Positions 35,160-44,016 of a DNA stretch of 64,000 nucleotides are shown here, piece after piece; position 1 is the first letter of the stretch, and every line of letters starts with the position of its first letter. This DNA comes from Candidatus Vecturithrix granuli (GTDB taxonomy: Bacteria > Moduliflexota > Moduliflexia > Moduliflexales > Moduliflexaceae), in the NCBI GenBank assembly GCA_000739535.1, contig DF820478.1, forward strand, positions 86,837-150,836, written 5' to 3'. The position numbers were made by a program, and so were the translations under genes. A model generated the notes under the pieces. It had not been told where the DNA came from and did no database searches. It saw nothing but the letters and a program-made list of their open reading frames with translations.

Positions 35160-35882
35160 CTATTCAACCAGAGCAAGATATCTAATATCCTGCAAAAAAG
35201 GGGCAAACAAGCAACGAAGATTTTTCAGGATTTTTTCAATGGTGAATGGAAACGCTTTGGTATAAACATCTAATAAAATCACGGCATTTGCGGGTAAATC
35301 CGAATGACAGATCGAGCGTAAGCGATTTGCCATCGCCCGATTGACCAGATGAATATTCTCATAGATTTCTTTAAGTCCCTGGAGTTCAAAATCCGCTGGC
35401 TGCCCTTCTTGTTTTAAAAAATATTGAGAAATCAAATAGATGGAGACCGCCCGAAAAATCGTTTCTTGAACCGTCGCTAAGGGCAGATGAAAGCGGGCCA
35501 TCGGCTTAAAAAATGCGGTGTACGGGCATCCGCTATTGGCGATGACCAACCCTAGCAAAGAACTCACGCCTTGCTGCGCGGTTGTATCCTGCGAAGTCAC
35601 GCGCTCCTGCGTAATCACATCGAGATGCACCCGGTCATACGAAATGAGATGATCAAAGCGCATAACAATATCCGCAATATTCGCGGCCAGCGGGCAATAG
35701 GGATGCTGCGCCTGCGTGACGCGACAATGGGGACATTGGTGAAACGTCAAATTTGTCCAGCCCGGTAATTTTTCAGGCCGTTCGACGAGCAATTCCAGCG
35801 TGTGCGCATCCAATTCCAATAAAAACACTTCCTGCGAGCCATCCGCTAAAGTAAAACGATACTCAATTGCAATGATTTCCAT
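35160..35882 (-). CDS. DUF6901-like conserved protein with Cys cluster
   Basis: A 240-residue soluble protein. It opens with a beta-rich part (EYRFTLADGSQEVFLLELD), then HQCPHC (Cys50, Cys53) and PYCPLAANIADIV (Cys63), which may bind metal. The later region SSLLGLVIANSGCPYTAFFKPMARFHLPLAT is a strongly patterned block that I associate with the uncharacterised DUF6901 group; this is from memory and not certain. Start at MEIIAIEY is chosen because the upstream 21 residues do not fit the fold. Function unknown. Confidence 0.6.
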   Translation of the reverse strand: MEIIAIEYRFTLADGSQEVFLLELDAHTLELLVERPEKLPGWTNLTFHQCPHCRVTQAQHPYCPLAANIADIVMRFDHLISYDRVHLDVITQERVTSQDTTAQQGVSSLLGLVIANSGCPYTAFFKPMARFHLPLATVQETIFRAVSIYLISQYFLKQEGQPADFELQGLKEIYENIHLVNRAMANRLRSICHSDLPANAVILLDVYTKAFPFTIEKILKNLRCLFAPFLQDIRYLALVE

Positions 35883-35986
35883 AGTCTCGTCTCTTATTCC
35901 AACGTCATACAGCACTAGTGGTGAGCATCCAACAGAAACTATCATCCCATAAGTTTATATCATCGTGAACGTCAAATAATTTTTTT

Positions 35987-36571
35987 TCAGAAACTCATTT
36001 CTCCTTCTGAGAACATCTGAGCTTTGAGGGTTTTATCGTTGGTAAAATGAAAGGCACGGATACCGAGACGCCGGGCCGCCTCCACGTTTTCCAGGAGGTC
36101 ATCAATGAAGAGAGCCTGCGAAGGAATGCAGTGTTCCTGTTCCAAAATATACGCATAAAACGCAGCTTGCGGTTTGGCAACGCCGATTTTATGGGAGGGA
36201 TAGATTATGTCAAAGACATCATAATCGCCGCGGGCCAGGTGAAAAGCATAGTGTTCCTCGATGCTGTTTGTGCCGCACACCACTCGATGCGTCTGTTTCA
36301 ATTTTTGTATGAATTTATACATCGCTTCATTGCGGATCGGGTGAAAAAATTTCCCCAATAACTCCTCCTGCACCACAATACCGCAGCGTTCGGTGAAAAG
36401 CTCCCAAAACATTGCGGTCGTGATTTTCCCTTCCATCAGAGCGATAACATATTCATTGCTATAATCCCTGACCTGGGCGGCAGACAATCCCAGGTGAGCC
36501 GCGACAGCCGGCGTCACATCATGGTTTGTGACCATGACGCCTCCCATATCAACAATGCAGCAGGTTTTCAT
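35987..36571 (-). CDS. HAD-superfamily hydrolase
   Basis: A 194-residue HAD subfamily IA protein. Motif I is VDMGGVM (nucleophile Asp8), motif II falls at VVCGTNSIEEH, motif III at KIGVAKPQAAFY (Lys), and motif IV at LFIDDLLENVEAARRLGI. The cap is small and helical (residues 15-85). Such enzymes dephosphorylate sugars or nucleotides. Its start codon overlaps the stop of the sugar ABC permease by one base (TGATG), so it is translationally coupled to the importer. It probably removes phosphate from a sugar of that pathway, which is inference. Confidence 0.85.
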   Translation of the reverse strand: MKTCCIVDMGGVMVTNHDVTPAVAAHLGLSAAQVRDYSNEYVIALMEGKITTAMFWELFTERCGIVVQEELLGKFFHPIRNEAMYKFIQKLKQTHRVVCGTNSIEEHYAFHLARGDYDVFDIIYPSHKIGVAKPQAAFYAYILEQEHCIPSQALFIDDLLENVEAARRLGIRAFHFTNDKTLKAQMFSEGEMSF

Positions 36572-37431
36572 CAGCCATGCCGCGATGAATATAACGATGC
36601 ACCCTTGACAAAATATTTCGATAAGGAGAAAAACAAGATAAACATCGGAATACTTGCCAACACCGCAACCGCCATCATCGCGCCTTCATCCGTATATTTT
36701 TCAGTCGCAAATTTCGTAATATACAGAGGGATTGTTTTCATTTTTTCACTTTGAGCAATTAATAACGGCCAGAGCAGATTATCCCACTGAGAGCGAAAGG
36801 TGAGAATCGCTAATGTTGCGATGGCTGGCACGCTGTTCGGAGCCACGACAGACCAGAAAATTCTCAATTCGCTTGCGCCGTCAATTCGGGCTGCATCCAG
36901 AAATTCTTCCGGAAAAGTAAGCAGATATTGCCGCATCATGAAAATACCAAACGCATTGGTCAGGAATGGCAGCACAAGCCCGGTATAGGAATTTTGAATG
37001 TTCAGAGTGGTTGCGACAAGATAGAGTGGGATCATAATAGCTTCAAAAGGAATCATCATGGTGGACATGATCATCATAAAGGCGATATTTCTGCCCGGAA
37101 AACTGAACTTTGCCAGTCCATAGCCGGTCAGGGCTGACAGAATCACAGTAGAGATCGTCACGAGCGCCGCAACAATCAGAGAATTGAGCACATTTCTTGG
37201 GAAAATAAAGCTTTCATCATTGCCTTTGATTGCCTTCCAGAAATTCTGCCAGTGAAACCCTTTCGGAATCCAGCGATAGGGCATTTTCAGAATATCATTG
37301 CGCGGCATAGCTGAAGCCGTCAACATATACAATAAAGGGGCAAGCGTGAAGATCAGCATCACGCCTAAAAGAACCCAAATCACAACGGTTGCGATTCTTG
37401 ATGGATTACCGGTTTGTATGCGCGTCATCAT
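36571..37431 (-). CDS. Sugar ABC transporter permease (MalG type)
   Basis: A 286-residue permease with six membrane helices. The cytoplasmic EAA loop is EEFLDAARIDGASELRIFWSVVAP, which contacts the ATPase; the conserved EAA...G reads DAARIDGA. The N-terminal region has the family segment LTASAMPRNDILKMPYRWIP. It lies 6 nt after the partner permease. No ATPase gene is in this cluster; such CUT1 importers often share an MsmK-like ATPase coded elsewhere. Confidence 0.93.
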   Translation of the reverse strand: MMTRIQTGNPSRIATVVIWVLLGVMLIFTLAPLLYMLTASAMPRNDILKMPYRWIPKGFHWQNFWKAIKGNDESFIFPRNVLNSLIVAALVTISTVILSALTGYGLAKFSFPGRNIAFMMIMSTMMIPFEAIMIPLYLVATTLNIQNSYTGLVLPFLTNAFGIFMMRQYLLTFPEEFLDAARIDGASELRIFWSVVAPNSVPAIATLAILTFRSQWDNLLWPLLIAQSEKMKTIPLYITKFATEKYTDEGAMMAVAVLASIPMFILFFSLSKYFVKGASLYSSRHG

Positions 37432-37437
37432 CCCTCC

Positions 37438-38343
37438 TTAATAACTTACCTCGTCGGCTTTGCTGACTTTGAATTGCAGCCAGGTGAAAAACAGCATGAT
37501 GCTGAAAAGCAGAATACTCATGGCGCTGGCGCGGCCAATTAAATGATCGCGAATACCGGTGTTGTAGATATTCAACGTGATCACATTAATCGGAGCCTGC
37601 GGCGCGCCTGATTGGACAAAGAGATACTGGGTGCTGAAGGTACGCAGACATTGGAGCATGGCGATCACCGAGACCAGCACGACCGTTGGTTTCAATAAGG
37701 GTAGAGTAATATACCAGAAATTCTGCCAGGATGAGGCGCCATCAATCCGAGCCGCTTCATACATGCTGATCGGGATAGCGGACAATCCGGCGATAAAAAT
37801 AATCACAAAATACCCGATATATTTCCAGAAATAGACCATGATCGTGGATAATTGCACCATCACCGGATGCGCCAGCCATTTATAATCCACGCCGGGCGTC
37901 TGCATGAGCCAATTGATCCATTGATTCGCTAATCCGCGCGGATCAAAAATGGCTAACCAGATCACCGCCGCCACGACAGACGACAGCACCGCCGGGGAAT
38001 AGTAAGCCATCTCAAGAAACTTTCGCCCTTGACGCAGGTTCAAAATCAAGACCGCTAACAAAAGGCTCACAATCACTAATGGGACAAATGTCCCGATCGT
38101 AAAGGTGAAGGTCGCTCGAATCGAGTTCCAGAAATCTTTCGATTGCAGGAGATAGGTGTAATTCTTGAGTCCGAGAAATTTGGGTGATTGCAGGGATAAA
38201 AGTTTTTTGTTAAAGAAGCTGGTATAGGCCGCATTGAAAATCGGATAAAAGCTAAACACCACAAAATAGAGCAGCGACGGAAGTACAAAGATCATGCCCC
38301 AACGGGCTTTCTGTTGTTCGATTCCACGATAGGTTATATGCAT
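37438..38343 (-). CDS. Sugar ABC transporter permease (MalF type)
   Basis: A 301-residue permease with six helices. The EAA loop is PISMYEAARIDGASSWQNFWYITLP. The early LPSLLYFVVFSFYPIFNAAYTSFF block is typical of CUT1 MalF-like subunits. It forms a heterodimer with the downstream MalG-type protein. It follows the binding-protein gene after a hairpin that may limit permease expression. Confidence 0.93.
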   Translation of the reverse strand: MHITYRGIEQQKARWGMIFVLPSLLYFVVFSFYPIFNAAYTSFFNKKLLSLQSPKFLGLKNYTYLLQSKDFWNSIRATFTFTIGTFVPLVIVSLLLAVLILNLRQGRKFLEMAYYSPAVLSSVVAAVIWLAIFDPRGLANQWINWLMQTPGVDYKWLAHPVMVQLSTIMVYFWKYIGYFVIIFIAGLSAIPISMYEAARIDGASSWQNFWYITLPLLKPTVVLVSVIAMLQCLRTFSTQYLFVQSGAPQAPINVITLNIYNTGIRDHLIGRASAMSILLFSIMLFFTWLQFKVSKADEVSY

Positions 38344-38362
38344 GGCATGACCTCAAAGCAAC

Positions 38363-38388
38363 CCTGCCAGGGTTCTGACCCTGGCAGG
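38363..38388. terminator. Hairpin between binding protein and permease genes
   Basis: CCTGCCAGGG-TTCTGA-CCCTGGCAGG, perfect 10-bp stem, between the sugar-binding-protein stop and the first permease. It probably stabilises or attenuates the mRNA. Confidence 0.6.
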
Positions 38389-38419
38389 AGCAGAGATAGG
38401 TTTGTGAGCAGTGGATACC

Positions 38420-39715
38420 TCATTCCATATCAAGAACTTCTTGAGCTTTGGTTTTGAGGGTTTCGAGCGCTTCTGCCGGCTCGATGCCTCCCAACATCAC
38501 TGATTCAATCGCCTCTTTCAACAGTTCCTGCATTTTGGCGCTATTCTCCGCATAATAGACAATATGCCCTTTTTCCATATCAGCGGCGAACACCTCGCCA
38601 TAGGGCGTGTTTTTAAATGTCTCTGACGCCATCAAGGCTTTAGTCGGTTGAATCAGCCCGACTTTTTGCAGATATTCTTCTGGATGGCTTAACATAAAAG
38701 CGATGAATTTCCAGGCTGCGGCCTGTTCTTCAGCAGGTTTCTGGCTGTTGACCATGTAATAGTGTCCATAGTAACAGGAGGCGACTTCCTGCACGGCATT
38801 TTCAAATTGCGGATACGGAACCACCATCCACTCGCCGCTATTGTAGAACTCTTCGTTGTCCGCTCGGATACGTTCTTCCTGATACAACCCGGTCATGCAC
38901 ATGGCGATGTCATTGTTATTGGCATTAAACAGCTTTCTGGCATTCGTATAGGTTGGCGACCCCAGATTTTTGCCATTCGGTCCCCATTCGGCCATATAGC
39001 TTAAAAATTTGAGCCAGGCATCGTCATTGACAATCGCGGTCGTCCCATCATCGCTGATCAGTTTTCCGCCAAGTTGTTCGACCATCGGCATAATCGAAAC
39101 CAGATAATAAGGATAGCGGAAGTCGAAACCCCGACGAATTAAAATATCGCCATCTCGAATCACGAGTTTTTCAGAGACAGACATCATCTCTTCCCAGGTT
39201 TTAGGATAATCCTTGTCCGGGTCAAGTCCGGCGCTGCGGAACACGTTTTTGTTCACAAACACGCACCAATTCGTCAATTCCAATGGCAGCCCATAGACTT
39301 TGCCATCAATCGTGACTGAGTCAAGCACCTTTTGCATGTAGGCGTCGCGTAATGCATCGTAAGATGCGTATCCGGCAGCCTCTAAATCGACCGGAGCCAC
39401 TCGGCCATAGACGATATAGGCATACGCATCTTCAATCTGTGTATTGAAGATGTGTGGACCTTGATTTGCGGCAAAGGCCGTGAGCAGCAGTTCCGGCATC
39501 TTTGCCGATGAATTCAGCACCCGTTCAATCTTGATGCCGGGATTCGCCGCTTCAAATTCTTGGATGTAGCGGGTTTCAAGTTCCATGCGGTTTGGATCTT
39601 CATGCGTCCAGAACGTGATCACCATATCTTCGGCCCCAACAACTCCCTGCCCGCTCACCAACACAAACATCAGGCAGAAAATGCTCAACATTGAAAACAT
39701 AACGAGCTTTTTCAT
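38420..39715 (-). CDS. Extracellular sugar-binding protein (family 1)
   Basis: A 431-residue exported binding protein. The signal peptide runs to about residue 28 (SGQGVVGAED). The mature start, MVITFWTHEDPNRMELETRY, and KIERVLNSSAKMPELLLTAF match solute-binding family 1, which serves CUT1 oligosaccharide or glycerol-phosphate importers. VYGLPLELTNWCVFVNKNVF forms part of the ligand cleft. Start is set by AAAGGAGG before the ATG at 39715. It is the first gene of a four-gene set with two permeases and a HAD hydrolase. Confidence 0.93.
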   Translation of the reverse strand: MKKLVMFSMLSIFCLMFVLVSGQGVVGAEDMVITFWTHEDPNRMELETRYIQEFEAANPGIKIERVLNSSAKMPELLLTAFAANQGPHIFNTQIEDAYAYIVYGRVAPVDLEAAGYASYDALRDAYMQKVLDSVTIDGKVYGLPLELTNWCVFVNKNVFRSAGLDPDKDYPKTWEEMMSVSEKLVIRDGDILIRRGFDFRYPYYLVSIMPMVEQLGGKLISDDGTTAIVNDDAWLKFLSYMAEWGPNGKNLGSPTYTNARKLFNANNNDIAMCMTGLYQEERIRADNEEFYNSGEWMVVPYPQFENAVQEVASCYYGHYYMVNSQKPAEEQAAAWKFIAFMLSHPEEYLQKVGLIQPTKALMASETFKNTPYGEVFAADMEKGHIVYYAENSAKMQELLKEAIESVMLGGIEPAEALETLKTKAQEVLDME

Positions 39716-40058
39716 AAAAAATCCTCCTTTTAAAAATGAAATTAATAGGGATAAGGAATACCTAACAAAGTTATGTGTATCCATTCCAAAAGTCTTGTCA
39801 AGCAGAATTCAAGAGTTTTTTCGGAAAAGGGGTTGTATGGGGAAATTTTGGGGGCCTAACAGGGTTACCAATCTGTTGCTCCAGGGGAAACACAACAGTA
39901 TCCGTGTTGCGTCCTCCCCTGGCACTCGCAGGGCTGTTAAGTTCTCATCAGAAATGGCGTCTCGACTTCGCTCGACGCCCGGGTTTCCGCTCATCGAGTA
40001 AAGTCGAAATAAGGAGCATGTGCAGAACTTAGCAGCCCTGCCTGGCATTCGGCAGACA
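39716..40058. other. Intergenic region upstream of the sugar importer
   Basis: Holds MITE-like element B copy 1 (39930-40039). On the minus strand TTGACA at about 39800 may be a -35 box, without a good -10. No gene is evident. Confidence 0.45.
39930..40039. repeat. MITE-like palindromic element B, copy 1
   Basis: A 110-bp element with 16-bp inverted ends, AGGGCTGTTAAGTTCT and AGAACTTAGCAGCCCT (one mismatch). The centre carries CTCGACTTCGCTCGA and ATCGAGTAAAGTCGA. The 12-mer TCGACTTCGCTC is shared with family A. It lies 19 bp from the stop codon of the membrane-fusion protein gene. Confidence 0.85.
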
Positions 40059-41234
40059 TCACGGTTTTTTATACGCGATGGTCCCATTGGAAACTGCAAA
40101 TTCAGGCTGAGTGCGGTCGAACACGACATTGACGCGGGCAAACATACCGGGTTTAATCGCATGATCAGAATTATTCACCAGGGCTTTGACTGTAAAGGTC
40201 CGGTTATCTGAAGTTCCTGACGGCAAAATGGTTTCAATAATCGCTGAGAAGAACCGGCCTTCAAGCGCGCCAAATGCGACACTGACACCCATCTTTTCAC
40301 GAATTCGCGCAATATAGGTTTCAGGAATGTTGATTTCAATATAAACCTGATCGATATTCACGAGATGATAAATGACATCGCTGGCTTTATAGACTTCTTG
40401 CAAATTGTAATTCTTCGTATTAATAAAGCCGCTAATCGGCGCGCGAACCTGGAAATCACTCAGGGTGTTTTTAATCAAATTGATCTCCGCTTCTGCCTGA
40501 GTCACGCTCTCTCGGGCGCTATTCAGCGTTGAACGCGCGGATTCCAATTCATTACTGATCTCATCGAGTTGTTGTTTGGCAATAAACCCGTCTTCGAACA
40601 ATTTTTGATAACGCTGCATATTGGCTTGTACCGTGGTAAAATTCGACTCGGCCTCTTGCACTTTTTGCAGTGCGCTGTTTTTTGAGGAAATCGCCTGTTG
40701 CAATTCCAATTGGGTGTTACTATCGTCAAAGCGGACAATCACATCCCCTTTTTTGACTGCATCTCCTTCTTTCCCTTTGAGCAATGTAATTTTTCCCCCC
40801 TGTTCGCTCTGGACGTTTGCTTCGGCAAAGGGAACGACAGTGCCGTAAAACGTTTGTGTTTCCCCAGAACCTTGTTGAACTGCGGGGGCGACTTCCTCGA
40901 TGATCGCGAGTTGGATGTTTGATGCCGCATTATCACTCTGCACAAAGGTGGAGTGATTGGTTTCCGCTCCAGCAGGAAGGATTTCTGTCGGGGTTTCAGG
41001 TTGTTTCTGTTGGGGCTGAACGTCGCTCTGCTGCCCTGTGGAAGGTTGCGATGGTTGACGATTTTCTTTCAACTTTGGCTGGTTTTTGGTTTGAACGCCT
41101 TGTTGCAATTGTTGACCTGCGGCTCTCTGGTCAACACTCGATGAAGCCGAATTTTTCCCTAAAGAATATGCACCATAAAAACCTGCGAAAAAAAGCAGGA
41201 CGATGACGATACCGATCAAATTTTTCTTGATCAT
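40059..41234 (-). CDS. RND-type membrane-fusion (periplasmic adaptor) protein, C-terminally short
   Basis: A 391-residue adaptor with an N-terminal membrane anchor (residues 5-27), a Gln/Pro-rich linker (40-105), a biotinyl-lipoyl half (VVPFAEANVQSEQGGKITLL), a coiled-coil hairpin (about 180-250), the second lipoyl half (FQVRAPISGFINTKNYN) and a beta-barrel (YIEINIPETYIARI). It stops at FAVSNGTIAYKKP, where the membrane-proximal domain should begin, so some 60-80 C-terminal residues are missing. Element B lies 19 bp after the stop. No RND pump or ABC exporter is adjacent. It may be a truncated, non-functional remnant. Confidence 0.8.
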   Translation of the reverse strand: MIKKNLIGIVIVLLFFAGFYGAYSLGKNSASSSVDQRAAGQQLQQGVQTKNQPKLKENRQPSQPSTGQQSDVQPQQKQPETPTEILPAGAETNHSTFVQSDNAASNIQLAIIEEVAPAVQQGSGETQTFYGTVVPFAEANVQSEQGGKITLLKGKEGDAVKKGDVIVRFDDSNTQLELQQAISSKNSALQKVQEAESNFTTVQANMQRYQKLFEDGFIAKQQLDEISNELESARSTLNSARESVTQAEAEINLIKNTLSDFQVRAPISGFINTKNYNLQEVYKASDVIYHLVNIDQVYIEINIPETYIARIREKMGVSVAFGALEGRFFSAIIETILPSGTSDNRTFTVKALVNNSDHAIKPGMFARVNVVFDRTQPEFAVSNGTIAYKKP

Positions 41235-41395
41235 GCAAAAATGCCTCCTGAAAGTTGTTCAATGTGATCATAGATACGCTTTTCTTCTGATGTCGTCAGG
41301 ATGTGTAAGAAAGTTACAGAATTAAATACCTGTACAAAAATTATAAATATAGCACTCTCTTGATGTCTATCGAGTTGTTTTGAGAATTTCGTGTC

Positions 41396-43645
41396 TCATT
41401 CCTGAAACAAAGGCAGATTAGAGGCAGGACGGTCGTAAAATTCAGGGGGGCCGGGGGGATAAGACGCCGCCGCCACTCGGTCACGTCCTTCTTTTTTGGC
41501 TCGATAAAGGGCGAGATCTGCCGCATAGATCACCTGTTTAAGATCATGCCCATGTTGTGGAAATACGGCGACTCCTATTGACACGCTGACAGGCAGAACG
41601 TTTCCCTGATAGGTGATTCCCAATTCATGCACTAATACTCGTAATTCTTCAGCCCGATATTTCGCCACTTCGAGAATCACTTCCGGCAGGATGAGCAGAA
41701 ATTCTTCGCCGCCATAGCGGCAGGCAATATCTTCTGTCCTGACATGTCGTTGGAGCAATGCTCCCAATTCCCTTAACACAATGTCTCCAACCTCATGTCC
41801 ATAGGTGTCGTTAAAGATTTTGAAATGATCGATATCAAGCATAATAATCGTAACAGCATGATTATGGCGTTCAGCCCGCGCCCATTCTCGTTTTAATGAA
41901 ATTTCCATGTAGCGGCGATTATACAGACCGGTTAGCGGATCGCGAATGGCTTCGATCTTCAATTGTTCCCGTAAACGCAAATTGGCAAGCGACAGGGCAT
42001 ATTGTTCAGCAAGTTGGCTTATGATCGCCTCTTTTTTTTCATGCCCGTCATTATGCTGAGAAGAAGGACAGGAAAAATGGAGAATCCCAAGAATGCCTTG
42101 CGGCGACTTTAACGCCAGACACCGCTGATCTGAATTCCTCAAGAAGGGCACACGAGTACAGGTTTGGGCCTGACAGGGAAAAATGGATGGATTGGCAGAT
42201 GAATATTGTTGCAGAGCCGCACATTCTTTGACATCAAATGCTGTTTGTGAGGGCGCGACACTGCCCCAATGAGCAACAATTGAAAGTTGGGATTCTCTGA
42301 GTAAGCATACCGTTCCTGTACTTCCTGGCAGAATTTTTTGACACACCTCTACAAGAACCGGGTAGGTTTCCTGCTCGGTACGGCATGTCTGGAGCGTATT
42401 ATTCATGTAATTCAGCAGTTCGAATTCAAAGGCTCGTTGTTCCTGTTCTTGCATTGCCAATCGCAGGCTATGTTCAATCTGTTTGCGCTCGGTGAGATCT
42501 TCACCTGAACTCAATGTACCAATAATCTGCTGGTGCTGATCACGAATAAACGCATTGTGCCAGCCAATGAGCCGCTCTTCTCCCTGTTTGGTTAACACCA
42601 GGTTCTCGACATATTCGGCGGATTGAACATCTCCAACCAGAATGTGTTGAAAGGTCTGCTCTATTCTGGCGCGTTCATGCGCAGGAATCGCCAGTGTAAA
42701 CCAGTGTTTTCCTAAAAGTTCTTTTTCCTCATAACCCAGGAGTTCCGCTCCTTTCTTATTGATTAAGGTAATATTTCCCTCTCGATTCAAGGCAACGAGC
42801 ATCACCCCGACAATATCCAGATACATTTGCGCCCGATCATATTCTGCTCGTAATTGTTGTTCGCTCTGTTTCAAATTTTGGAACAAGACGTCATAAGGTC
42901 GTTTCAAACTTGTCGCAATAATCGCCCAATATAAAAGGTAAAACGAGAGCAGTTTCAAAAAATGTCCGAGCAGATTTGAAAATCCATAGACATCTGTATA
43001 GAGTGTAAACGCCAGTTCTGACATTACCTTTAACGCCATGGAAAAAAGCATCAAACGCCATACAGAATTTTCAAAGGTCTGTCGTTTTTTGATCAACAGA
43101 AACATGACACTCAGGAACAGAGTGCAGATCAGGTATTCACTGAATCGTTTGAAGTTTGTGAGGCCGATACCTTCAAGAAAGCAATCCGGAAACAAGCTCC
43201 AAAATCCGGCAAAGATGATAACCATCGTACCACTGACATACCCGAATATCACAGATATGGGATTGAAGGTGCGTCGCAGAAATACAAACGCAAGCAGCAG
43301 GGAACAACTCTCCATGTAACGTGCGGCAATCCAAAATTGAGTCGGCAGGTTTGAATCAGATTGAGGGAAAATCCCCATGCCTGTATAGGTGAATGTATGT
43401 AAGATATCTAAAATAGCAATGAACAGATAACTAATTCCCAGAAATTCGATGTACGGGTTTTTCGCAATATGCCGCGAATTCCAGGCGACCATGAATATAC
43501 CGCCGGCGACAAGGATGCTGCAAATCTCAACCAGAGAATGAAACAGAAGATAAGAGAATTGACTGAGGAAGTAGAATCCCAGGAGAAATAACCCTCCCAG
43601 AATCCACTCAAACGGACGCCAGGACAAAATGTTGTATGTTTTCAT
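41396..43645 (-). CDS. Diguanylate cyclase with MASE3, PAS and GAF domains
   Basis: A 749-residue membrane sensor. The N-terminal 250 residues form a MASE3 domain (about eight helices; FHSLVEICSILVAGGIFMVA and FLGISYLFIAILDILHTFTY are typical). A PAS domain follows (about 275-390, MLVALNREGNITLINKKGAE), then a GAF-like region (about 410-560) with several cysteines, then GGDEF (about 570-735). The active site is GGEEF, preceded at the correct distance by the inhibitory RxxD site (RTED). It should make cyclic di-GMP with product inhibition. ATG at 43645 is preferred over TTG at 43654. It is monocistronic. Confidence 0.92.
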   Translation of the reverse strand: MKTYNILSWRPFEWILGGLFLLGFYFLSQFSYLLFHSLVEICSILVAGGIFMVAWNSRHIAKNPYIEFLGISYLFIAILDILHTFTYTGMGIFPQSDSNLPTQFWIAARYMESCSLLLAFVFLRRTFNPISVIFGYVSGTMVIIFAGFWSLFPDCFLEGIGLTNFKRFSEYLICTLFLSVMFLLIKKRQTFENSVWRLMLFSMALKVMSELAFTLYTDVYGFSNLLGHFLKLLSFYLLYWAIIATSLKRPYDVLFQNLKQSEQQLRAEYDRAQMYLDIVGVMLVALNREGNITLINKKGAELLGYEEKELLGKHWFTLAIPAHERARIEQTFQHILVGDVQSAEYVENLVLTKQGEERLIGWHNAFIRDQHQQIIGTLSSGEDLTERKQIEHSLRLAMQEQEQRAFEFELLNYMNNTLQTCRTEQETYPVLVEVCQKILPGSTGTVCLLRESQLSIVAHWGSVAPSQTAFDVKECAALQQYSSANPSIFPCQAQTCTRVPFLRNSDQRCLALKSPQGILGILHFSCPSSQHNDGHEKKEAIISQLAEQYALSLANLRLREQLKIEAIRDPLTGLYNRRYMEISLKREWARAERHNHAVTIIMLDIDHFKIFNDTYGHEVGDIVLRELGALLQRHVRTEDIACRYGGEEFLLILPEVILEVAKYRAEELRVLVHELGITYQGNVLPVSVSIGVAVFPQHGHDLKQVIYAADLALYRAKKEGRDRVAAASYPPGPPEFYDRPASNLPLFQE

Positions 43646-43668
43646 GAAAATCAAGTCATAGATTTCTC

Positions 43669-43702
43669 AAAAACCGGGTTTCTTGAAAAAATCCGGTTTT
43701 TC
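43669..43702. terminator. Hairpin (family T) upstream of the cyclase
   Basis: AAAAACCGGGTTTCTTG and AAAAAATCCGGTTTTT pair. It lies in the divergent gap before the proteasome operon, upstream of both genes, so its role as a terminator here is unclear. Confidence 0.55.
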
Positions 43703-43878
43703 AAGATATTCAGAAACACAGAATTCATAGTGTGAACGGAGGAATGACTTCATGAAGCCATGTTGTATTGTGTATTCTTCAGGCGATATTGTCAAGAGGT
43801 TTTTCATAAGAGGTGCGATGTCCTACGGGATACTTTTGGTGGAGATGATGCAAACTTCCTTTTTCTCTATCCTTTCGC
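43703..43878. other. Divergent intergenic region before the proteasome operon
   Basis: No gene is supported. A 62-codon frame at 43752-43940 has no ribosome site, overlaps the mpa promoter and resembles nothing. The region is probably regulatory. Confidence 0.4.
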
Positions 43879-43907
43879 TTGACAGACAAGGGCAAAGGTA
43901 TTATCAT
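43879..43907 (+). promoter_or_regulatory. Promoter of the proteasome operon
   Basis: TTGACA (43879-43884), 17-nt spacer, TATCAT (43902-43907). It is about 105 nt upstream of the mpa start. Confidence 0.7.
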
Positions 43908-44016
43908 AACATACGCCAGAGGATAAAAGTGTCGAAATAAAGAGGAGATACATGCCTGAACGTCAACGTATTCCTGTCTTTTTTGGTATAAACATTTAAT
44001 CATGAGGTGACCGCTG

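Noticed and set aside
43752-43940. 62-codon frame upstream of mpa
   Set aside because: No ribosome site, overlaps the promoter, and its composition resembles no protein family.
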